Source of the DNA: an uncultured Eubacteriales bacterium
GTDB taxonomy: Bacteria; Bacillota; Clostridia; Oscillospirales; CAG-272
Reading direction: 5' to 3'
Assembly: GCA_900548735.1 (NCBI GenBank)
Contig: URMC01000082.1
Span: 1-7,174 of the forward strand
DNA length: 7,174 bases
Below, piece by piece: positions 1-5,835 of this stretch. Numbering within the stretch: position 1 is the first letter of the stretch; each line of letters begins with the position of its first letter. Position numbers and translations under genes: made by a program. The notes beneath the pieces are model-generated. The model was not told the origin of the DNA and made no database searches. It saw only the letters and a list, made by a program, of their open reading frames with translations.

Positions 1-268
1 AGAGCGCGCCGCCGCCATGGAATCGGCGGAATAGCTCGACGCCATTGTGCTGAAATTCAAAATCGGTGCCGGGGCGGACGGGCACCTGTACGGCTCCGTG
101 ACCGCCAAGGAAATCGCCGAAAAGCTGGAAAAGGAACACGGCGTGATTGTGGACAAGCGCAAAATTGCGGTGCCCGCCCCCATCAAGGCTTACGGCAGTT
201 ATGATCTGGACGTGCGCCTGTACACCGACGTATCGGGCAAGATTCACCTGATCGTGACCGACGCGTAA
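1..268 (+). CDS. rplI: 50S ribosomal protein L9, 3' part, with an in-frame TAG
   Basis: L9 binds 23S rRNA near the base of the L1 stalk and helps maintain the reading frame. Only the 3' end of the gene is here; the first full codon starts at base 2 and the stop is TAA at 266-268. The translation ends with the L9 C-terminal domain: a K-x-G-A-G-x-D-G-x-L-Y-G-S-V-T segment (L9 consensus AGE-DGKLFGSVT), then IAEKLEKEHG, a DKRKI stretch and an API-KAYGSYD block. Upstream, in the same frame, ERAAAMESAE looks like the end of the long L9 connecting helix, but it is followed by TAG at 32-34 and then LDAIVLKFKIGAG. Register with L9 is kept across the TAG. Starting at GTG 47 would give a 73-residue protein lacking the rRNA-binding N-domain, and no Shine-Dalgarno site precedes it. 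I therefore annotate one gene reading through TAG; a broken gene or base error is the alternative. dnaB follows 16 bases downstream, a common Firmicutes pairing. Confidence 0.85.
32..34 (+). other. In-frame TAG codon inside rplI
   Basis: The TAG is in phase with the L9 frame on both sides (MESAE, TAG, LDAIVLKF). It falls at the end of the connecting helix, at a position that in homologues I recall is variable and polar (K, Q, R or E). It is one transition away from CAG (Gln). No homopolymer lies nearby, so an indel error is unlikely to have created it; a base substitution, real or erroneous, or sense use of TAG is needed. Confidence 0.6.
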
Positions 269-274
269 GCGCCC

Positions 275-280
275 GGAGGA
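275..280 (+). promoter_or_regulatory. Ribosome-binding site of dnaB
   Basis: GGAGGA lies 4 bases before the ATG at 285 and 6 bases after the rplI stop. It is a near-perfect Shine-Dalgarno sequence and fixes the dnaB start. No promoter-like sequence fits in the 16-base gap, so rplI and dnaB are probably co-transcribed. Confidence 0.85.
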
Positions 281-284
281 ATTT

Positions 285-1658
285 ATGAACACCGAACGGA
301 TTTCGGCGGACACCGGCGATTTTACCCGCAAGATGCCCTGCTCGCTCCCCTCGGAGCGCGCGCTGCTCGGCGCCATTCTCATCGACCCCGCCTCCATCAA
401 CGATGTGGTGTCGGTGCTCTCGCCCGATGATTTCTATGTGCAGGAGCACAAAGAGATTTTCAACGCGATGCGGGAGCTGTTTGACGTCAGCCGGGAGATC
501 GACCCCGTGACCCTGATCGACACGCTGGTGCACAAGGGCGTTTACGAAAAGGCGGGCGGAGAGGATTATATCCGCTCCCTGCTGGACGCAACCCCCAACG
601 CCATGAACCTTGCGGACTATGCCCGTATCATCAAAGAAGAAAGCATCCGCCGGCGGATCATCGAGACCTGCGCCGCGGTGTCGGATCAGACCTATGGCGA
701 GCAGGAAAGCGTTTCCGCCGTGCTGGACTATGCCCAGGGGCAGTTTCTCGAAATTTCACAGGGGCGGGACTCCCGCAATTTCCGCGCCATCCGCGACGTC
801 CTGCGCGAAACGCTGGACACCCTGCACAAACTGGCGGATGACAAGGACGCCATGGCAGGCACCCCCACCGGGTTTTCCGGCGTGGACAGGGTGCTGGTGG
901 GCATGGGCAACTCGGATCTGGTGCTGGTGGGCGCGCGCCCGGGTATGGGGAAAACCTCGTTTGCCATGAATGTGGCAACCAACGTGGCGGCTTCCTCCGG
1001 CAAGGCGGTCTGCATTTTCTCATTGGAAATGTCGGCGGAGCAGTTGGTCAACCGTCTCATTTCCAGCGAGGCGATGGTGGACAGCAAGCATCTGCGCTCC
1101 GGGCAGCTTGACCAGGACGAATGGAAAAAAATCGCGGACACCGCGGCGCACCTCGCGGGGATGAACATCCTCATTGACGACACGCCGGGGCTTTCCGTCA
1201 CCGATATGAAAGCAAAACTGCGCCATGTGCAGAATATAGGGTTGATCGTGATTGACTACCTGGGTCTGATGAGCAGTGAACGGCAGTCCGAAAACCGCGC
1301 CGTGGAGGTGGGGTATATCTCCACCAACTTAAAGCGCCTTGCCAAAGAATTAAACGTGCCGGTGCTCTGCTGTGCCCAGCTTTCCCGCGGACCGGAAGGA
1401 AGAACCGACAAGCGGCCGCAGCTTTCAGACCTTCGTGACTCCGGCTCGATCGAGCAGGACGCGGACGTGGTGATGTTCCTTTACCGCGAAGAATACTATA
1501 AAACAGACCGCGCCACCGATAATAAGGAAATGAGCGTGGCAGAGGTCATTATTCAGAAAAACCGGCACGGCTCCACCGGCAATATCAAAATGGGGTGGAT
1601 CGGACCTTACACCAAATTTATCGGCATCGATGAAGAACACGGTGCCCCCCCGCAATGA
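285..1658 (+). CDS. dnaB: Replicative DNA helicase DnaB (DnaC in Bacillus naming)
   Basis: This is the hexameric ATP-driven helicase that unwinds DNA ahead of the replisome and recruits primase. The protein has 457 residues, about the family length (B. subtilis about 454, E. coli 471). The DnaB N-terminal helical domain covers roughly residues 18-122 (SERALLGAILIDP, then DFYVQEHKEIF). A linker follows, then the RecA-like motor from about residue 190. The motor shows Walker A GARPGMGKTS at 216-225, a Walker B strand ending in D324 (GLIVIDY), the CAQLSRGPEGR segment, and the highly conserved DLRDSGSIEQDADVV block containing the arginine-finger region. It is complete, with no intein or frameshift. 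The stop TGA (1656-1658) overlaps the tilS ATG, which implies translational coupling. The start is fixed by a strong GGAGGA. Confidence 0.97.
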   Translation: MNTERISADTGDFTRKMPCSLPSERALLGAILIDPASINDVVSVLSPDDFYVQEHKEIFNAMRELFDVSREIDPVTLIDTLVHKGVYEKAGGEDYIRSLLDATPNAMNLADYARIIKEESIRRRIIETCAAVSDQTYGEQESVSAVLDYAQGQFLEISQGRDSRNFRAIRDVLRETLDTLHKLADDKDAMAGTPTGFSGVDRVLVGMGNSDLVLVGARPGMGKTSFAMNVATNVAASSGKAVCIFSLEMSAEQLVNRLISSEAMVDSKHLRSGQLDQDEWKKIADTAAHLAGMNILIDDTPGLSVTDMKAKLRHVQNIGLIVIDYLGLMSSERQSENRAVEVGYISTNLKRLAKELNVPVLCCAQLSRGPEGRTDKRPQLSDLRDSGSIEQDADVVMFLYREEYYKTDRATDNKEMSVAEVIIQKNRHGSTGNIKMGWIGPYTKFIGIDEEHGAPPQ

Positions 1659-3079
1659 CAGGGGCGAAAAAGCCGGGCGCCGGCGCGAAACGGTCGGGCG
1701 CAGACGCGAAACGGTCGAACGCAGACGCGAAACAGCCGGGCGCGGGCGTGGAAATTCCCCCGCCGCGCGGCTGGTGTGACCCCCGCGCACTGGCGGGGCT
1801 TCCTGCCGGGGCACCGCTTTGCGTGGCGCTTTCCGGCGGGGCGGACTCGGTGGCGCTGTTACTCCTGACCCCGCCGCCGGTGGCGGCGGTGCACGTGCAC
1901 CACGGCATCCGGGGTGCGGAAGCGGACCGGGATGCGGAATTCTGCCGCGCGCTTTGCGCGCGGCGGAACATTCCGTTTACCGTGCGATATGCCGATGTGC
2001 CCGCAAGAGCGGGCGAAACCGGGGAGAGCATGGAGACCGCCGCGCGTGCCGAGCGCTATCGTCTGCTTGCGGAGCATGCCGCGGCAAACGGGATGGCGGG
2101 CGTGCTGACGGCGCACCATGCCGACGACCAGTTGGAAACGTTGCTGCAACACCTGCTGCGCGGCAGCGGGTTGCGCGGGATGTGCGGCATCCCCGCCGTG
2201 CGGCGGGAGGGAGAACTGCTGCTCATCCGCCCGATGCTGGAAACCCCGAAAGAGGAAATTCTCGCGTATCTCGCCGCGCGCGGCGAGACGTTTGTGACCG
2301 ACTCCACCAACGCCGAGCGCGGGTGTACCCGCAACCGACTGCGGTTGGATGTATTGCCCGCGCTCAAAGCGATTGCCCCCGGCGCCGCCGAAAAAGCGGC
2401 AACGGCGGCAAGACGGATGAGTGAAGATGAAAAGTGGATGGAGGATACCGCCGCCGCGTTCCTCGCGGAGCACGGCAAAAATCCCCCTGTCGCGGCGCTC
2501 GCGGCGCTCCCCCGCCCGATTTTCGTGCGGGTGGTGCAGTGCCTTTGCCCGCGGGATCTTTCCGAGGTGCATTTTGAAGCGCTGTTCACGCTGGTTTGCC
2601 GCGCGGTGCCCCACTCGGCGCTCTCGCTCCCCCATGGGGTAGCAAAAATTGAGGGCGGCAGGCTGGTCATCACCGAAGGGGCGGCGGCGCCGGTCACCGA
2701 TTACGAGATTCCGCTCTCGCCCGGTGTGACCGAGATCCCCGGTGTTGGGCTGGCGGTGGTTGGAAACCTTGCAAATAACCCCCTTTTGCCCCCGAAAAAG
2801 CTTTACAAATATGCCACATCGCTTTCTTTTCTTTCTGATAATATTAAAGGAAAGCTTTCGGTGCGCAACCGCCGCGCGGGAGATCGGATTCTGGCAGGCG
2901 GTATGCACCGTGCGGTGCGCAAACTGCCGGCGCTTTCGGCGCTACCGGTGGCGGTGCGGCAAAGGATGCCGTTGCTCGCGGATGAGAGCGGCTTGCTGGC
3001 AGTCCCCTTTTACCGCCCGCGTGACGGTGCGGCAGGGGGAGCGCAAAATGATATGACCGTATGGTTCTATTTTGACTGA
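1655..3079 (+). CDS. tilS: tRNA(Ile)-lysidine synthetase TilS
   Basis: TilS uses ATP and lysine to turn C34 of the CAU-anticodon tRNA-Ile into lysidine, so the tRNA reads AUA as Ile rather than AUG as Met; it is normally essential. At 474 residues it is full length. The N-type ATP pyrophosphatase domain carries the PP-loop SGGADS at residues 60-65, then HVHHGIRGAEADRDAEF and TAHHADDQLETLLQHLLRGSG, all TilS signatures. The substrate-binding middle region follows. The TilS C-terminal domain starts near residue 399 (LSVRNRRAGDRI, then GGMHRAVRKLPAL and RQRMPLLADE). The first about 32 residues are an unusual extension of four 7-residue repeats. The ATG overlaps the dnaB stop (ATGA) without its own Shine-Dalgarno site, so coupling is likely. 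A GTG at 1748 would also leave an intact catalytic domain, so the exact start is less sure than the identity. The stop is TGA, and hpt follows after 18 bases. Confidence 0.95.
   Translation: MTGAKKPGAGAKRSGADAKRSNADAKQPGAGVEIPPPRGWCDPRALAGLPAGAPLCVALSGGADSVALLLLTPPPVAAVHVHHGIRGAEADRDAEFCRALCARRNIPFTVRYADVPARAGETGESMETAARAERYRLLAEHAAANGMAGVLTAHHADDQLETLLQHLLRGSGLRGMCGIPAVRREGELLLIRPMLETPKEEILAYLAARGETFVTDSTNAERGCTRNRLRLDVLPALKAIAPGAAEKAATAARRMSEDEKWMEDTAAAFLAEHGKNPPVAALAALPRPIFVRVVQCLCPRDLSEVHFEALFTLVCRAVPHSALSLPHGVAKIEGGRLVITEGAAAPVTDYEIPLSPGVTEIPGVGLAVVGNLANNPLLPPKKLYKYATSLSFLSDNIKGKLSVRNRRAGDRILAGGMHRAVRKLPALSALPVAVRQRMPLLADESGLLAVPFYRPRDGAAGGAQNDMTVWFYFD
1667..1750 (+). repeat. Four imperfect 21-base tandem repeats at the tilS 5' end
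   Basis: Four head-to-tail 21-base units at 1667-1687, 1688-1708, 1709-1729 and 1730-1750 stay in the tilS frame and encode KKPGAGA, KRSGADA, KRSNADA and KQPGAGV (residues 5-32). The second and third units differ by only two bases. The product is a basic, small-residue, probably disordered leader. It sits outside the known TilS fold, which suggests recent in-frame duplication, or that translation really starts further in. Confidence 0.85.
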
Positions 3080-3097
3080 AAAGGATGGTATTTTTAA

Positions 3098-3646
3098 ATG
3101 AATCCGGATATTGAAAGCGTTCTGGTGGACGAAAAACAACTGGACGAGATTTCCACACGCCTTGCCGCCGAGATCGACCGGGATTACAAAAACACCGGCA
3201 GACCCCTGGTGATGGTGTGTATCCTCAAAGGCTCGGTGATGTTTTTCGTCGATCTGGTGAAAAAAATTCAGCGCCCGGTGGAGCTGGAGTTTATGAAGGT
3301 CTCCTCCTACGGTGCCGGCACCAAGACCTCCGGGTGCATCAACCTGCATCTGGACATCAAACGAAGCGACTATGAAAAAGCCGACATCATTCTGGTAGAA
3401 GATATTGTGGACAGCGGGCGCACGCTTGCCATGCTCACCGGGCTTTTCCGCGAGCGGCACGCGCACAGCGTAAAGTGCTGTACGATGCTGGATAAGCCCA
3501 GCCGCCGCGAGGTGGACTTTCAGCCCGACTACAAGGGGCTGGAAATCCCCGATAAATTTGTGGTAGGCTATGGTCTTGATTACAATGAGTATTACCGGGA
3601 TCTCCCCTATGTGGGGGTGCTCCGGCACGAAGTATATTCCAAGTAA
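3098..3646 (+). CDS. hpt: Hypoxanthine-guanine phosphoribosyltransferase
   Basis: This cytosolic purine-salvage enzyme joins hypoxanthine or guanine to PRPP, giving IMP or GMP and pyrophosphate. The protein has 182 residues, the usual length of bacterial HPRT. The PRPP-binding loop VEDIVDSGRT is at residues 100-109, with its adjacent acidic pair E101/D102. Other family blocks are MVCILKGSVMFFVDLVKKI near the N-terminus, SSYGAGTKTSG (the flexible active-site loop region), and LEIPDKFVVGYGLDYNEYYRDLPYVGVL, which closes over the purine base. An AAGGA at 3081-3085 is a usable but distant ribosome-binding site (12 bases before ATG). Its place between tilS and ftsH matches the tilS-hprT-ftsH cluster of Bacillus and many Firmicutes. 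The stop is TAA. Confidence 0.96.
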   Translation: MNPDIESVLVDEKQLDEISTRLAAEIDRDYKNTGRPLVMVCILKGSVMFFVDLVKKIQRPVELEFMKVSSYGAGTKTSGCINLHLDIKRSDYEKADIILVEDIVDSGRTLAMLTGLFRERHAHSVKCCTMLDKPSRREVDFQPDYKGLEIPDKFVVGYGLDYNEYYRDLPYVGVLRHEVYSK

Positions 3647-3677
3647 AATCCCTTTCCCACGCAAAATTCACCCCAAA

Positions 3678-3684
3678 TGGAGGA
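3678..3684 (+). promoter_or_regulatory. Ribosome-binding site that decides the ftsH start
   Basis: TGGAGGA lies 4 bases before the ATG at 3689. The earlier in-frame ATG at 3677 overlaps this Shine-Dalgarno sequence and has none of its own, so 3689 is the preferred start. Confidence 0.85.
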
Positions 3685-3688
3685 ACAC

Positions 3689-5758
3689 ATGAAAGAGCAT
3701 TTGAAAACGATACTGTTTTACCTGCTGCTGATCGGCGTGATTATCGCCGTGCTGGCAACCATCTTCCACCGCACGTCGGATGAAAAGTTGCTGCTCAGCG
3801 ATGTGGTGGGCTATTTTAAAAGCGACCGGGTCGTCTCCTTCGTCATCGATGAGGACTACCGTCTGACCATGAAGGTCATCAAAACAGCGGAGGACGGAAC
3901 GCTGTTGCGCGGCGAGGACGGCAGTTTTGTCACCACCGAGGTATCTTATCAGCTGCGGTCTTTGCAGGTGTTTGAGGATTACTGCGGGCAGTACCGCACC
4001 AACGCAAACCTTGTCACCTATGAGATCGAGCCGCAGACCACCTACCCGTGGTGGGTCTCGTTCCTCCCTTACCTGATCGTCATCATCGTGTTTGTGGTGC
4101 TGTGGTTCTTCCTTCTGGGGTCGGCGCGCGGCGGCGGGTCGAAGCTCAACAGTTTCGGCAAGGCGCATGTGCGCACCGCAAACGACAGCAAAAATCCCAC
4201 CACCTTCCAGGACGTGGCGGGCGCGGACGAGGAAAAGCAGGAGCTGGAAGAGATTGTGGAATTCCTCAAGGACCCGCAGAAGTTTACGAAACTCGGCGCC
4301 AAAATCCCGCACGGCGTGCTGCTTGTCGGCCCTCCCGGTACGGGTAAAACCCTGCTTGCCAAAGCGGTGGCAGGTGAAGCCGGCGTACCCTTTTACTCGA
4401 TTTCCGGCTCGGATTTCGTAGAGATGTACGTGGGCGTCGGTGCCTCCCGTGTGCGCGACCTGTTTGAAACCGCGCGCAAATCCCCTGCCAGTATCGTGTT
4501 TATCGACGAGATTGACGCGGTGGGTCGCCACCGCGGTGCGGGGCTTGGCGGCGGACATGACGAGCGTGAGCAGACCCTGAACCAGCTGCTGGTGGAGATG
4601 GACGGCTTCGGCTCCCATGACGGGATCATCGTGATGGCGGCGACCAACCGCCCGGATATTCTCGACCCCGCGCTCCTGCGCCCCGGTCGGTTTGACCGGC
4701 AGATCACGGTAGACGCCCCGGATATGAAGGGCAGAGCCGCCATTCTGCGGGTGCACGCGCGCAACAAACCGCTGGAAGCAAGCGTGAACCTGGAAACCGT
4801 GGCGAAAAAGACCACCGGCTTTACGGGTGCCGATCTTGCCAACCTCCTCAACGAGGCGGCACTGCTTGCCGCCCGCCGCGGCAAGAATCTGATCGGGATG
4901 GACGATATTGACGACGCGTTTATCCGCGTTGTCGCGGGGCCGAAGAAATCCAGCCGCGCGATGAACGAGAAAGAGCGCCGCAATACCGCGTTCCACGAGG
5001 CGGGGCACGCCATCGTTTCGCACACCCTGCCGCACCTGGACCGGGTACAGCAGATTTCCATTATCCCCTCCGGGCGGGCGCTCGGCTACACGCTCACGCT
5101 CCCGGCGGAGGATAAATACAGCGTTTATAAAGAGCAACTCAAAGAGCAGATTGCGGAACTGCTGGGCGGCAGAGCCGCCGAGGCGCTGGTGTTCGGCGAT
5201 ATTTCGGGCGGCGCCTCCAACGATATTCAGCGCGCCACCAAGATTGCGCGGCAGATGGTCACCCAGCTCGGTATGTCTGATGTGCTGGGTCCGGTAACCT
5301 ACGGCACGGGTGAGAGCGAAGTGTTCCTCGGGCGCGACTTCTCGGCGGATAAGAACTACTCCGAAGAGGTGGCGGGCAAGATTGACGAGGAGATCAGAGC
5401 GCTGATTGACGATGGCTATCAGACCGCCATGCGGATTCTGACCGAAAACCGCGAGAAGCTGAACTTTATCGCGGAGTACCTGCTCATGCACGAGACCATG
5501 GACGGCGACCAGTTTGAAGCCGCGATGGACCGTGGCGCCACCGCCGCAGAGCTGGAGGAAATGGCGAAGGAGAAAGAAGAGCGCAGCCGCAAGGAAAACG
5601 AGGAAAAAGCCAAAGCGGCGGAAAAGGCAGAGCCGGATCACACCCTGCCCGCCCCCGACACCGACGAAGGCGAAAGCAAAGACGAAGAGACCGCCGAAGA
5701 GCCGGAGACGACCGAAGAAGAGAAGCACGACTCTGAGAATTCTCACGATAACGAGTAA
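3689..5758 (+). CDS. ftsH: ATP-dependent zinc metalloprotease FtsH
   Basis: FtsH is a membrane-anchored hexameric AAA+ protease that extracts and degrades membrane and short-lived cytosolic proteins. From the start at 3689 it has 689 residues. Transmembrane helix 1 is about residues 5-26 and helix 2 about 121-143, with a small extracytoplasmic domain between. The AAA+ module has Walker A GPPGTGKT (214-221), a pore-loop YVG at 247-249 (Tyr where E. coli has Phe), Walker B VFIDEID (270-276), and a second region of homology N320-R321-P322 ending in LRPGRFD, with arginine fingers at about R331/R334. The M41 peptidase has zinc motif HEAGH (436-440) and the third ligand, most likely D512, in SGGASNDIQRAT. 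All key residues are present. After about residue 625 comes a low-complexity tail, first Lys/Glu-rich and then strongly acidic, a variable part in this family. The stop is TAA and paired hairpins follow. Confidence 0.97.
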   Translation: MKEHLKTILFYLLLIGVIIAVLATIFHRTSDEKLLLSDVVGYFKSDRVVSFVIDEDYRLTMKVIKTAEDGTLLRGEDGSFVTTEVSYQLRSLQVFEDYCGQYRTNANLVTYEIEPQTTYPWWVSFLPYLIVIIVFVVLWFFLLGSARGGGSKLNSFGKAHVRTANDSKNPTTFQDVAGADEEKQELEEIVEFLKDPQKFTKLGAKIPHGVLLVGPPGTGKTLLAKAVAGEAGVPFYSISGSDFVEMYVGVGASRVRDLFETARKSPASIVFIDEIDAVGRHRGAGLGGGHDEREQTLNQLLVEMDGFGSHDGIIVMAATNRPDILDPALLRPGRFDRQITVDAPDMKGRAAILRVHARNKPLEASVNLETVAKKTTGFTGADLANLLNEAALLAARRGKNLIGMDDIDDAFIRVVAGPKKSSRAMNEKERRNTAFHEAGHAIVSHTLPHLDRVQQISIIPSGRALGYTLTLPAEDKYSVYKEQLKEQIAELLGGRAAEALVFGDISGGASNDIQRATKIARQMVTQLGMSDVLGPVTYGTGESEVFLGRDFSADKNYSEEVAGKIDEEIRALIDDGYQTAMRILTENREKLNFIAEYLLMHETMDGDQFEAAMDRGATAAELEEMAKEKEERSRKENEEKAKAAEKAEPDHTLPAPDTDEGESKDEETAEEPETTEEEKHDSENSHDNE

Positions 5759-5763
5759 CAATT

Positions 5764-5795
5764 TGCCCTGCCCGCCGCAAACGGCGGGCAGGGCA
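5764..5795 (+). terminator. Perfect 14-bp stem-loop after ftsH
   Basis: Two arms of 14 bases (5764-5777 and 5782-5795) are exact reverse complements around a CAAA loop. The structure begins 5 bases after the ftsH TAA and is very GC-rich, so it will fold strongly in RNA. No U-run follows on the + strand, so it is not a textbook intrinsic terminator alone. It may protect the 3' end of the ftsH mRNA, or act together with the next hairpin. Confidence 0.6.
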
Positions 5796-5799
5796 CGCG

Positions 5800-5827
5800 C
5801 GGTGCCGGGCGACCGGCACCGGATTTT
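5800..5827 (+). terminator. Second hairpin with short T-run, candidate terminator or attenuator
   Basis: GGTGCCGG (5801-5808) and CCGGCACC (5813-5820) pair perfectly around GCGA, a GNRA tetraloop; C5800-G5821 adds a ninth pair. ATTTT follows at 5823-5827, a weak U-tract. The activase Shine-Dalgarno GGAG begins at 5828. The hairpin could therefore end the ftsH transcript with partial efficiency, or limit ribosome access to the next gene. Confidence 0.5.
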
Positions 5828-5835
5828 GGAGAAAT

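Noticed and set aside
32..34. Selenocysteine insertion as the explanation for in-frame stops
   Set aside because: Selenocysteine uses TGA; both internal codons are TAG, and neither position is a redox-active cysteine site.
47..268. A separate small gene starting at GTG 47
   Set aside because: There is no Shine-Dalgarno site, and the product is only the C-terminal domain of L9. The frame continues upstream with L9-like sequence, so it is the end of rplI.
3072..3100. TTGACT, 17 bases, TAAATG before hpt as a promoter
   Set aside because: The -10 candidate matches only half of TATAAT and overlaps the hpt start codon, so it could not produce a normal hpt mRNA.
3677..3688. Four extra N-terminal residues (MEEH) on FtsH from ATG 3677
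   Set aside because: This ATG overlaps the GGAGGA that serves ATG 3689 and has no ribosome-binding site of its own.
3668..5761. A 697-codon open frame on the - strand covering all of ftsH
   Set aside because: It is codon-in-phase with ftsH, so it stays open merely because ftsH avoids TTA, CTA and TCA codons. Its translation is low-complexity and matches no family I know; ftsH itself is unambiguous.
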